Numbered from the stretch's first letter, positions 54,890 through 64,000 are shown. The stretch: 64,000 nt of DNA from Doryteuthis pealeii (GCA_023376005.1 CM042145.1:21586384-21650383), one strand, 5' to 3'. Translations and numbers: made by a program. The notes: generated by a model from the letters alone, not told the origin.

Positions 54890-55620
54890 GTGTGTGTGCG
54901 TCCTTGTATATTTAAGCACATGTATGTATGTGTTACTATGCAAGTAAGCGTAGAAAATATATTTTGGTGCTCCTAGTGTGGTAAACGTCTTTATTAAAAA
55001 AACGCCTTGATATTTTGAGTACTATGACTGTGTTTATAAGTGTGTTTATGTGTGTGTATGTGTGTGTGCGTGTGCGTGTGCGTGTGCGTGTGCGTGCGTC
55101 CTTCTATACTTAAGCACATGTATGTATGTGTTACTATGCAAGTAAGGGTAGAAAATATATATTGGTGGTCTTAGTGTGGTAAATGTCTTTATCAAAAAAA
55201 AGGCCTTGCTAAATGCGTTCCATGTCTGTGTCTACGTGTGTGTATGCGTGTGTGTATGTGTGTATGTATGCATGTGTGTATATGTGTGTGTAAGTGTATG
55301 CGCGTGCGTTCTTGTATACTTAAGCACATGTATATATGTGTAACTATGCAAGTAAGGACAGAAAATATATTTTGGTCTTCCTAATGTGGTAAATGTTTTT
55401 ATTTAAAAAAGGCCTTGCTAAATGAGTTTTGTGTCTGTGTTTATATGTGTGTGTATGTGTGTGTATATGTTTGTGTATGTGTGTGTATATGTTTGTGTGT
55501 GTGTGTGTGTGTGCATCATTGTATACTTAAGCACATGTATGTATGTGTAAGTGTGCAAGTAAGGGTAGAAAATGTATTTTGGCGTTCTTAATGTGGTAAA
55601 TACCTTTATTAAAAAAAAAA
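54718..55620 (+). repeat. TG-rich satellite (copy C)
   Basis: Five units. The third filler is (GTGTGC)n-type (55,067-55,098) where A and B have plain (TG)n, a clear marker that C is a different allele or paralogue. 55,621-55,960 holds the unknown open frame also seen at 15,373. Confidence 0.88.
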
Positions 55621-56054
55621 GCCCGCATTGCTAAATGAGTTCAGTTTCACTTTTCTCTCACTTTTGTTTCGTTTCTTTCCATCGGTTCATCAAAGGAAAT
55701 GTCGGAAAAGAAAAATCAGCGGCAATAAACGACAAATCGATGTGGACTCCTTCAGATATCGAGCGCCATTTTGCTTGTTCAGCGTTTGCTCAACAGATGA
55801 AGATGAAGATGAGAAATTGGCAGTGGCCCTAAGAAAAAGATGTTCAAGTAGAGAGCAACAAGAAAATGTATTGGAAGAGCTGATGAAAAAAAAAATTAAG
55901 AAATTAAAAAAAAAGACAAACAGCAAAGAACAAACAAAAACAGTTAAAGAATGAATGAGTGAACGACCGGTAAGAAGAGACAAAAAAAAAGAAAACATGG
56001 AAGAAAAAAGAGAATTACAAAGAAAATCTAGAAAAAAATGAATATATATATATA

Positions 56055-56429
56055 GTTATTTACTAAGCTTAGTTTAGATGCTGCACAAGGCCAGAAGTAT
56101 GGGGCACCCAATGAGAATCGAACTCACTGGTTTGCAAAGCGAGCTTGCTAATCATTACACAACGTGATGTGCCCTAATATATAAATGTTAGCTCAGTCGG
56201 TAGAGCGTTCGGCTATAAACCACAAGGTTCCTAGTTCGATACCGGCCCACGCCAACTTAGCGTATGAGTAGCACAGGGATATATGTGGTAAAGTAAGGAG
56301 CTGATGGTAGGTGCGGCCAAAAAACAATCTCCTTGGTCTAGCGCTATTGAAAAGGGGATAGACTCACTCGCTGACAGGCTGATACCGACTTTAGGCCGCC
56401 CCGACGACTTTACTTACTTTACTTTTACT

Positions 56430-56433
<4 letters not shown>
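56055..56433. mobile_element. SINE family 2 (-) and family 1 (+) pair (copy C)
   Basis: Family 2 at 56,055-56,173 (minus), family 1 at 56,187-56,433 (plus), the latter with a small deletion in GGTGCGGCCAAAAAACAATC. Followed by (TA)n and unrecognised DNA to 57,004. Confidence 0.83.
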
Positions 56434-56460
<27 letters not shown>

Positions 56461-57004
56461 TAGGGCACCTCAATTGGGCCATCGATGATGCTTAAGGACG
56501 GAGTCCTGGTGGCTAAGCAGTCCTTGAAATGCAACAGCCCTCTAGACTGGCAGTCGGAAAAGCCCCTTCCGGTCAATCGGCTGGTCACATCAAGCCCTAG
56601 CACCTATATGATTGTCCCGACCCTATTGCTCTAATCACAAACCTCCAACCCTTTTTATCATATATCTACTAGAAGATGGTGGTTAAGGGTCTTAGTGTTG
56701 TTCTGGGTATGATGCTAAACTGTATCTAGTGTTGATGCTCCGATTCTGGAGCTGTGTGGAGTACCCCTTCATTGCCATTACTCCCAGGTCCACCTTGACC
56801 CGGAGTGGCAGTACCAGATAGGGTCCAATCTATGGGTTAAATAGATAAAAAAATGAGTTTAAAAATGTGTTTAAAAATGAGTTAAAAATTAAATACCCAA
56901 CAAAAATGAATAAAACTAAAACGTCTCTGGCATAAAATAACCCAACAATGGTTTACATGCCGTAAAATCCAACCAACTAATAAAACAATCATAAGAATAC
57001 TACA

Positions 57005-57124
57005 TAGTTACTTACTACGTTTCGCTTAGATGTGGCATAAGGCCAAATGTAAGAGGCACCCAGTGAGGATCGAACTCATGCTTTACCAATCTATCTTGCT
57101 GACCATTACACCACGAGAGGTGCC
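57005..57124 (-). mobile_element. SINE, family 2 (copy C)
   Basis: Counterpart of 16,762-16,879. 57,125-57,516 holds a solitary CTAGAAACGGCTACCCGGC (57,212-57,230) and is otherwise unrecognised. Confidence 0.8.
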
Positions 57125-57516
57125 CAATTATATCGTAATACCATACATCATCTATACTGCAACATAAAGCGTTTAGAAGTGATAAAGATTTAGAGACAGA
57201 ATTATTTAAGACTAGAAACGGCTACCCGGCATCGCCAGGGTAGAGGTGGGAACAAAAAGTTAGTCTCTCAGATCCATTATTACTGAATCACGAGTTGAAT
57301 CTTTACAGGATACCCCATTAAAATTTCTATGTATAAAATATTTTACTTTGATCCGGCCTGGTTGGGCGTCAGATAAAAAAGGGCACAGACCTTCTGAAAA
57401 GAAAAATTAATGTCTCCTATTAAAAATATTAAATGCAAAAGAAAAAAAAAAAAAGTCGTGCTGTTTCTATCTAAATTTTATTTCTTAATTGTTTTCAAAT
57501 CAAATCTTCACCGTTT

Positions 57517-57760
57517 TTAGCTCAGTCGGTAGAGCGTTCGGCTAGAAACCACAAGGTTCCTAGTTCGATACCCACCCTCGCCAACTCAGCGTATGAGTAG
57601 CACAGGGATCTGTGCGGTAAAGTAAGGAGCTGATGGTAGGTGTGGCGCTCCACCTCAGACGCAAAAATAATCTCCTTGGTCTAGCGCTTGTGAAAAGGGG
57701 ATAGACTCCCTCCCTGATTGGCTGATACCGACATTAGGCCGCCCCGACGACTTTACTTTT
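57517..57760 (+). mobile_element. SINE, family 1 (copy C)
   Basis: Counterpart of 17,266-17,509. Confidence 0.88.
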
Positions 57761-58504
57761 ATATATATTTACTTTTTTGTTAATTGTTTTATTTTCGTAG
57801 TTTCTACCGAACATGTGTGTTGATCACAACGCCTTGTCAGAGAAATGCCACCCCTTCATTCATTGTCCGTTCCTGAGCTCGTTGATGACTTTTCAGCCCT
57901 GCCAGCGACTTGCATATCTTATAACAAATTTGGCACTTATGACGATCGGTGTTGACTGAGACGACAGGCACGGTATATGCATCACTGTGAATTTTCATGT
58001 GACGCCTGAGACTACCAGCTGTTTGGCACACTTTAGTGCAGCAGGGGCATTAAAAGGTTTCATGTTGGGAATCAGATTGTGGCATGGGAGAGACAACAGT
58101 TGCTGTCGGATTGCTCTTATGTGATTTCATGTGATTAACCAGTTTTATTTTTCTTCTCTCCTTAATACCGTGTGCGTCCTTCATAAAAAATGCGGGAGAG
58201 ATATGAGGACATATCATAAAAAATGTATGGTAAGCACATACTCTCATGCGAAACTATCAATAATCTTCACAGTTATTTGCTGAAGATTGCTTTGTCTGAC
58301 ACAAGGCCACGATTATAAGGTATACGGTAAGGATCGAACCCTCACCCCCCCAAAAAGGAGTCCTAGATATGATACATAACTGCAGTTATGGAGATCTGAA
58401 GAGTGTGGGGTACACCGTCTTTGCCATTACTCACAGGTACATACTAACCTGGAGTGGTAGTACCTGAAATGCAAAAATGTAAACCCTGACTATCTGGTGT
58501 TGTT

Positions 58505-58745
58505 TATCCACCGAATTCTTATTTCTTAAGAAGTGTCGTCACCTTAGCTAAATAATGGACCGTTCCGTTTTATTATAAAGAAAGAAAGGGAAGAAAAGGG
58601 ACATGCTACACAGAAAAATATAACAAGAAAGAAAGAAAGAAAGAGAGTAGGGGAAAGATAGAGAGAGTGGCTGAGTGCACGGAAGCGATAACGCTAATGT
58701 GTTTCAATCAAACATAATGAAAGGAAAAGAAGGAAAGAAAGAAAA
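58505..58745 (+). repeat. Dispersed repeat family F (copy C)
   Basis: Counterpart of 18,238-18,480. Confidence 0.65.
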
Positions 58746-59088
58746 GAGAGAGAGCCCCGCCACACTTCTCACAGATCCACACATCTCCAAAATTGGCCTC
58801 ACAGATCCTCACAGATCCTCACAGATCCAAAATTCACGCTCACTTTTTTGAATTTTGCCCGGTCCACCCTGACTGTTCCAAACAGTTCACCATCCCTGTA
58901 TATCGAGCCCCCCCCCCACTGTCCACGATCATATGTCAGGGACTCTCAATTATCGACGGGAATACCAAAATATATCTGACTCTACTTAACACTCGCTCTA
59001 AAACTTTTTTTTCGGGCTTGTTTTGGGGTCTTTTGCCAAAAAGAAGCTCACCCTAAAACAGCTGTTTTTCATACATACATACATACAT

Positions 59089-59335
59089 TTGAGGTGTGTG
59101 GTGTAATGGCTAGAGTCGTAGGAAATGGACTCGTCGACCCGAGTTCAAATCCTAGACGAGGCTGTCTACATTTAACATACCGCTAATACACATGGGAAAA
59201 ATATGCATCCACCTGTCCTCCCTCCAGCTATGGGTAAATAGCAGAGCAGACTGGGCTCTTTAACCTTGGTTAGGCAACCAGTCTAGGAGAAGGAAAACTC
59301 TGAATTCAAACCTGTTAAAGTCCACCTAAAAATTG
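59089..59335 (+). mobile_element. SINE, family 3 (copy C)
   Basis: Full length, after (CATA)n at 59,069-59,090; splits the finger-bearing LINE remnant. Confidence 0.85.
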
Positions 59336-60689
59336 ACCTTATGTCACATCCTGCTCGTGCGGAGTGGTTCGTAAATATATACATACATGTTGGCTTTCAA
59401 CTGGTGTTCGAGTAAGACCATTTCCTTTTTTTTTCTCATTGTTGAGTGCCAGTAGCATTTGACACTGTATTCTTGTGTTTTCACAGATAACTCAACAGGC
59501 CAGTCCTGGAGAGACATATTATTCCACATAAACTATATGTTGGAATTTCTCCACTTTGAATGTTGCTGGGCTGAAAATTACCCTTTCTAATAGCCCGCTT
59601 CATTGTTTAATTCGGTTGGACTCAAATTCTTCCACAGACAAGTTGTTCATACATACATACATAGCAATAGTATAATCTTTACAGATCACTGCCGTCCCTC
59701 ACAATCCTATAACGCCTCCACCAGAACCTTTCCTCTCATGAGCCCTCAAATGACTCATCAAACCCGCTGCAGATCTACAAAGTTTTATGTAAATATGACA
59801 TAGGAAGGACGTCCTTCTCGTTGTATCAGATGATAAAATTTTATGCTTATGCACCACCATATATGTCTCTTAAGACCAGAAGCTGACTTACAGACTTTGT
59901 TACAGATTGCACAAGACACATTGTTTGTTCCTGGAGTTTTCATGAATTGTCCCTGATGAGATTTCCTATGATTGACATATCCAGCCTTAGAAAGCAGAAT
60001 TCGACCACATGTCTGACATTTCCAACCCTCCATGTTCTCTCCAATATGACAGGTGTATCTCTTTCGAAGTTGACGCTTGAGGTTTTCATGCTCAATTCTT
60101 TCACTCTCAAAACTGGTACAGCCATCATCCACATGAATTCTCCAGTCAGTTCTTTTCAATGCCAGCTTTTCCCAGTTGCCAGGATCTATTTTTATTTTTA
60201 CATACATATATGCATACATACATACATACATACATCATATATATCAACTGTCTTTTATATATCTATCGATTACTATACTTAACTTTCACTACAAACAGGT
60301 ACTATTTGATTGTGTGTGAAGAAAATAAGACAGTGTTTAGCAGTTTTTTTACCATTTTAAATCCATTTTTGCTTTATTAGAGGACTCTTATCGATCTGGT
60401 AGCCTCCATCGACCTCTGAGCCGGTATGATCGATTGCTTACACGCCTGTTAACGGAAAGATATTGATCTGCAGCTGTCGAAGTTCGCTGGCGACTGTTTC
60501 GTGGCACTTGCTTCGATACTGAGTCAGTTCCGTGTTGTGCGGGTCGATAGAGAGTTTAGTCACTACTGACTCCGAGAGCCAATCACCCGCAGGGGAGATT
60601 GAACATGAAGTTCACACGGACGTGTACAGACACTCACTCTCTCAAGATTATACTAACATCGAAAAAAAAGCGTAGAGGAAGACAGTGAC

Positions 60690-60780
60690 ATAGATAGATA
60701 GATAGATAGATAGATGAATAGATAGATAGATATGAACAGATTTAGATAGATAGATATAGATAGATATGATTAGATTCAGA
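60690..60780. repeat. (GATA)n (copy C)
   Basis: TAGATAGATAGATAG runs with interruptions, counterpart of 20,443-20,525. Confidence 0.9.
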
Positions 60781-60854
60781 TAGGTAAATAGAAAATGAAA
60801 AAACAAAGTATTCAAATAAGAAGAATTTATTTTTGATGTAGTGGTCGACTTTAT

Positions 60855-61000
60855 AACGTTTCGGGTTTTACAACCTTAATCGGGACCGAGTTACGCCCCT
60901 TTTTACCACACAAATTACCATACTCCCATTTTTCGCCAGTCATCCAGACAGTCTACAGAATTCAACTCCCGATGAAGGTTGTAAAAACCGAAACGTCAAG
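60855..61000. mobile_element. Family D hammerhead-like pair (copy C)
   Basis: Minus motif 60,855-60,886 (GATTA core) and plus motif 60,966-61,000 (CCGATGA, GGTT/AACC stem, GAAAC, GTC), pointing outward about 80 bp apart. Confidence 0.42.
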
Positions 61001-61030
61001 ACTATCTAGAAGAGAACTGGACTCCCTGGC

Positions 61031-61315
61031 ATGCACGACATACTTGTCCAGCGCAACCTGAGATGGGCTGGCCCCTTAAACAGACTTGGGATTGACAGAC
61101 TACCAAAGCAGATTCTGTACTCTCAACTGAAAGAGGGATCACGTGGAATCGGTAGACCAAAGCTCAGGTACAAAGATAACGTCAAGAGAAAGCTGGAGGA
61201 CTTTAACATTCCCATAGGCAGTTGGCAAGATGGAGCCAGAGACCGAATAAAAAGGTGGAAAAGGATTCGTGGTGTCATCACCGGATACGATGGACAGCAA
61301 ATAATAATAATATAA
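61031..61315 (+). pseudogene. LINE reverse-transcriptase C-terminal fragment, in frame
   Basis: A 94-codon frame with LRWAGPLNRLGIDRLPKQIL, GSRGIGRPKLRYKDNVKRKL, then FNIPIGSWQDGARDRIKRW. The order RWAGH-like, DRLPKQ, GRPKLRYKD, W---A-DR--W is the standard stretch after the RT palm/thumb of many invertebrate LINE ORF2 proteins. The ATG is only an internal Met. There is no RT catalytic motif, and the end reads into ATAATAATA repeats. A 5'-truncated dead copy, as usual for LINEs. Confidence 0.75.
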
Positions 61316-61644
61316 CACTAGTTCAGTGCCATAATAAAGAAGATAAAATTCACTTTAGCAGAGATATTTTGCTATGGGAAAACGCCTTCTCGATACTAAT
61401 TGTAGTTATTTTAGATTGTATTACTAAACACGACACTATGTATAGGGAGATTGCTTTTGCTGCGGTGGGGCGCCACACCTACTGTCTGAGCTAACACACC
61501 CATTACATATACCCCAAGATTTCCGATGCATTCAAATAATCCTATTCCTGTTTTTATTTCATTCCAATATTTGGAAAAAATGACATTTCTTTTATAAATT
61601 CTAGTAAAAGAAAGGCAATTCTTTTGAAATATTAGAACGAAATA

Positions 61645-61645
61645 A

Positions 61646-61722
<77 letters not shown>
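61645..61722. repeat. (TA)n then (TG)n
   Basis: (TA)n 61,650-61,689 and (TG)n 61,690-61,722, immediately after the point where copy C leaves the A/B fold-back. Confidence 0.95.
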
Positions 61723-61724
<2 letters not shown>

Positions 61725-61730
61725 AATAAG

Positions 61731-61960
61731 AAGGTTGGTTGAAAAGTTCATAGACTGGAATCTTCATATGATGATACCACATTTACTGTTGATGAAATTT
61801 TTGATCATGAGAGCCAAGCATTGCAGCACAAATGGAAGAAGTGTGTAGAACGGCGCCTGGTTACTGACACTTTCTCGCCTATGCGATCTTCAGGCGTAAG
61901 GACGAACTCACAAGTGACGTTCTCAGACATTTACAGAAGTATGCAAAGGCTCTCCGATTA
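61731..61960 (+). pseudogene. Internally deleted mariner-like element
   Basis: AAGGTTGGTTGAAAAGTTCA (61,731-61,750) resembles a mariner terminal repeat. Only 40 bp later, from 61,791, a frame reads DEIFDHESQALQHKWKKCVE, like the C-terminal end of mariner/SETMAR transposases (xxALxxRWxKCI). That end normally lies about 1 kb from the 5' TIR, so the middle is missing. The downstream 3' TIR was not found. The frame continues without recognised motifs to a stop near 61,980. Assigned from motif memory. Confidence 0.45.
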
Positions 61961-61980
61961 CGGATGGAGCTTTCTCTGAC

Positions 61981-62261
61981 GACTTTAAAACTCTTAATGT
62001 CCTATAACGCCTCATTCCACCCGGCCAGAAGTCACATTTGTTTTCTAATCCACCCCAAATGATAGATAGCCTTTGTTTAAATATAATATTAAACACATTT
62101 AAAGTCTTTGATTCAAGGGAAATAACTCAGGTAACTTGAAATGAAAAGGCCATTTTTAGCCATTTTCTGATAAATTGGAATTAGGCTCTGGACTAACAGG
62201 ATGTTAAAAGTTATTAACATATACACATATGTATGTATTTATCAGTTGAAATCTCGCTCTG
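61981..62261. other. Unrecognised sequence
   Basis: AT-rich, includes TTCAAGGGAAATAACTC. No element recognised. Confidence 0.35.
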
Positions 62262-62404
62262 GTCTGTAGGTGTGTTGATGGCCCAGAGCTTGGTAACTCT
62301 GGCTGATGATAAATCGGTCGGGTTTCAATCCCAGCTGGAGGTAGCCTGCTATGTCTAGCCTCACTGAGGAGACGTGATATGTCGAAACAAAGTGTCTGTG
62401 AATG

Positions 62405-62405
<1 letters not shown>
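62262..62405 (+). mobile_element. SINE-like element with tRNA-like head and hammerhead tail
   Basis: TGGCCCAGAGCTTGG (about 62,279) resembles pol III box A and GGTCGGGTTTCAATCCC (about 62,314-62,330) box B, at tRNA-like spacing. Then come AGGTAGCCTGCTATGTCTAG and the hammerhead, which ends the element directly before (TA)n at 62,406. A promoter-bearing head and a self-cleaving tail in one short element is an inference from these motifs. Confidence 0.6.
62359..62402 (+). ncRNA. Hammerhead ribozyme, type I, family A
   Basis: Core CTGAGGA (62,364-62,370) fits CUGANGA. Stem II GACGT/ATGTC has 5 bp including one G-U, loop GAT. Intact GAAAC. Stem III ACA/TGT has loop AAG. Cleavage triplet GTC, predicted cut after 62,396. 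Stem I CCTCA/TGTGA keeps three of five pairs. Against 35,940-35,980, stem II differs in sequence but still pairs. Confidence 0.7.

Positions 62406-62432
<27 letters not shown>
62406..62432. repeat. (TA)n
   Basis: Separates the hammerhead tail from the tail of the family 1 SINE, so two element 3' ends meet at one (TA)n tract. Confidence 0.95.
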
Positions 62433-62435
<3 letters not shown>

Positions 62436-62638
62436 TAAGTAAAGTCGTCGGGGTGGCCTAGAGTCGGTATCAGCCCGACAGCGAAGGGGTCTATCCCCTT
62501 CTCACTAGTGCTAGACCAAGGAGATTGTTTTTGCGTCTGAGGTGGAGCGCCACACCTGCACCAGCTTCTTACTTTACCGCACAGATCCCTGAACTTTGTG
62601 GTTCCTAGGCTGACGCTCTACCGACTGAGCTAAACCGG

Positions 62639-62640
<2 letters not shown>
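62433..62640 (-). mobile_element. tRNA-Lys-like SINE, family 1, internally deleted
   Basis: Antisense tail and body as in other copies, but about 40 bp covering box B and the region after it are missing near 62,592, where CACAGATCCCTG meets AACTTTGTGGTTCC. Box A is kept (CTACCGACTGAGCTAA). Confidence 0.83.
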
Positions 62641-62676
<36 letters not shown>

Positions 62677-62678
62677 AT

Positions 62679-62720
62679 CCACAGACACGTGTTTCGACTT
62701 ATTAAGTCTCTTCAGTCTGG
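62679..62720 (-). ncRNA. Hammerhead ribozyme, type I, best copy
   Basis: Minus strand, 42 nt: stem I CCAGA/TGTGG (4 of 5 pairs); core CTGAAGA; stem II GACTT/AAGTC with AAT loop; GAAA; palindromic CACGTG stem III with no loop; cleavage triplet GTC. Every strictly conserved core base is present (position 7 tolerates A). Zero-loop stem III hammerheads usually work as dimers. Predicted cut is 3' of the C at 62,684. A covariance-model search would settle it. Confidence 0.8.
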
Positions 62721-62815
62721 CTAGACATTTTGTGAGCTACCTACAGCCGGGATAGAACTCCGATCGATTCAGCAGCATTCGGGCAGCTATTGTCACCCAC
62801 AGAATGCGAAGGGGA
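62679..62815 (-). mobile_element. SINE-like element with hammerhead tail
   Basis: Minus strand: box-B-like GGAGTTCTATCCCGGCTGTA (62,772-62,753), AGGTAGCTCACAAAATGTCT, then the hammerhead ending 8 bp before (TA)n. The module between box B and ribozyme is shared with 35,830-35,985 and 62,262-62,405. A good box A was not found. Confidence 0.6.
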
Positions 62816-62917
62816 TATAATTTTTTTAATACATACATCTGTATGTATGTAAAGGCCGCCATAGCGTGCTCCATCCCTTTTATAGGAGAGCGTTGCGTTT
62901 ACGCTTCATGTGTGTGT

Positions 62918-62957
<40 letters not shown>

Positions 62958-63270
62958 TGTGTGTCTATTGATTCAAAGATTGATGCATGGATCCATATTT
63001 TAAACACGTAAAGAGATATTGTCCAACGATTCGCTCATTTACCCAAGATCAATTTATTGAACTGAACCTATCGACTTGGACATAGAGGATAGATATGATG
63101 TGGTACAAAAACAAAAAAAAAAACCCGCCAATACATTTTGTGCCGTCCAACTTAAAACGAAAAGTTCTATTACCGAATCAACTTTATATTCATTTTATTT
63201 ATTTATTTTTATTTTTTCATATTGTCAGATCGATGCGCTCTTCTTCGGATTTCATGTGGCCTTATAGTGT
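62816..63270. other. Unrecognised sequence with (TG)n
   Basis: (TG)n at 62,910-62,960. GGCCGCCATAGCGTGCTCCA and the 3' part are unrecognised; no frame supported. Confidence 0.4.
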
Positions 63271-64000
63271 CACGCACGGACACACAACACGCACACACAC
63301 GCACACACACATGCGTGCGCACAACATACACACGCCACGCACACACAGGCACACACACACATGCGTACGCACTCACACAGGCACACACACACATGCGTAC
63401 GCATACACACGCACACATTTTATTATTATTAACGCATACACAAACATATCCACGCACACACACACACGCGCGTGTGCGCACACACACACATACACAGGCA
63501 CATTTTATTATTATTAACGCACACACAAATATACCCATGCACACACACAAACACACGCGCGCGCGTGCGCACACACACGCATACACAGACACATTTTATT
63601 CTTATTAACGCACACACAAACGTATCCACGCACACACACACGCATGCGTACACACACGCATACACACGCACATTTTATTATTATTAACGCACACACAAAA
63701 ATATCCACGCACACACACATACACGGGTGCGCAAACACATGCACACAGAAGCACATTTTATTATTATTAACGCACACACAAACATACCCACGCACATACA
63801 TAAACGCGTACACACATACACACGCACAAACATACCTACGCACACATGCTTGCGCAAACACACACACAGGCACATTTTATTATTATTAACGTACACACAA
63901 ACAACACACGCACGCGCACACCCAGGCACATTTTTATTATTATTAACGCACACACAAACATACTCACGCATATACACACACGCGTGCGCGCACACCCACT
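63271..64000 (+). repeat. CA/CG-rich minisatellite to the window end
   Basis: CACATTTTATTATTATTAACG recurs at about 63,414, 63,499, 63,590, 63,669, 63,752, 63,871 and 63,927 (spacing mostly 80-90 bp) with alternating CA/CG/TG filler such as ACACACGCGCGCGCGTGCGC. All H/T/C/V-rich frames here on both strands are translations of it. It continues beyond the window. Confidence 0.93.

Larger units (their letters stand above)
57800..60231 (-). pseudogene. C2H2 zinc-finger LINE tail(s), best-preserved copy
   Basis: Reading leftward from 60,231: NWEKLALKRTDWRIHVDDGC, FESERIEHENLKRQLRKR, then fingers CQTCGRILLSKAGYVNHRKS(H) and CAICNKVCKSASGLKRHI; frame-shifted CHIYIKLCRSAAGLMSHLRA(H) near 59,800-59,740; a decayed finger near 59,500; and, beyond a SINE and family F, LRRHMKIHSD and CQICYKICKSLAGLKSHQ at 58,031-57,837. 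NWE-LA--R-xWR followed by FE--R and fingers is typical of what follows the RT domain in some invertebrate LINEs. The repeated FESxRI blocks suggest two nested or tandem tails. A decayed host C2H2 gene is less likely. Confidence 0.6.
38112..61641 (+). repeat. Copy C of the large unit, same orientation as A
   Basis: It begins at the base matching window position 1 and runs to the A/B fold-back point. It is about 2.1 kb longer than A, mainly through the minisatellite at 51,225-53,725. It has three tandem family 2 SINEs, a different element E insertion and a distinct mariner-fragment allele. Confidence 0.93.

Noticed and set aside
63095..63995. His/Thr- or Cys/Val-rich frames on both strands
   Set aside because: They are translations of the CA/TG minisatellite; open on both strands at once, as expected for simple repeats.

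Overview
The window looks like repeat-saturated intergenic or intronic DNA from an animal. A mollusc, probably a cephalopod of the octopus type, is the best guess. That is an inference from tRNA-derived SINEs with a tRNA-Lys-like head, abundant (TA)n, Penelope-like (PLE), mariner and LINE debris, and very little unique sequence. I find no intact protein-coding gene. The coding traces are broken pieces of transposon proteins: GIY-YIG endonuclease pieces, a mariner helix-turn-helix, a mariner C-terminus, LINE reverse-transcriptase tails and C2H2 fingers.

Large-scale layout: one unit of at least 21.4 kb occurs three times. Copy A is 1-21,372 (+). Copy B is 21,373-35,729, the reverse complement of A 7,071-21,372, and stops at a gap of exactly 100 N (35,730-35,829). 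Copy C is 38,112-61,641 (+). A and B fold back on each other around a 25-bp spacer at 21,361-21,385. Copy C runs past the same point into different sequence, so the fold-back is private to A/B. A and B share nearly all structural variants against C: two versus three tandem SINEs near 10 kb, a short versus five-fold longer minisatellite near 13 kb, and a shared mariner-fragment allele. This suggests one allele folded on itself (inverted duplication or assembly/read artefact) beside a second allele or paralogue. Single-base indels are frequent in all copies, so many broken frames may be sequence error.

Within the unit, in copy A order: end of a TIR element; a dispersed GA-ended repeat; unrecognised sequence; a MITE and a 0.62-kb element inside (TA)n; a hammerhead-like element; a GIY-YIG remnant; simple repeats; a MITE with 88-bp internal repeats; a 0.8-kb purine tract; a fold-back element with two back-to-back hammerhead-like motifs; a second GIY-YIG-like piece; tandem SINEs; a mariner N-terminal remnant; a fold-back element with telomere-like repeats in its loop; 41-bp and 47/69-bp minisatellites; a long-TIR MITE; a TG-rich satellite; SINE pairs; zinc-finger-bearing LINE tails; a hammerhead-like inverted pair; and a LINE RT tail.

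Unique parts: 35,830-38,111 carries a hammerhead-tailed SINE-like element, a SINE, the only CpG-rich non-repetitive block (36,840-37,260) and a complete 1.06-kb TIR element whose 3' half begins copy C. 61,642-64,000 carries a deleted mariner, two further hammerhead-bearing elements facing each other, a SINE and a CA-rich minisatellite. The most interesting signal is the set of hammerhead-ribozyme motifs. Those at 62,679-62,720 (-), 62,359-62,402 (+) and 35,940-35,980 (+) have the conserved core and three stems, sit at the 3' ends of SINE-like elements and abut (TA)n. Three more degenerate families lie inside the repeated unit.
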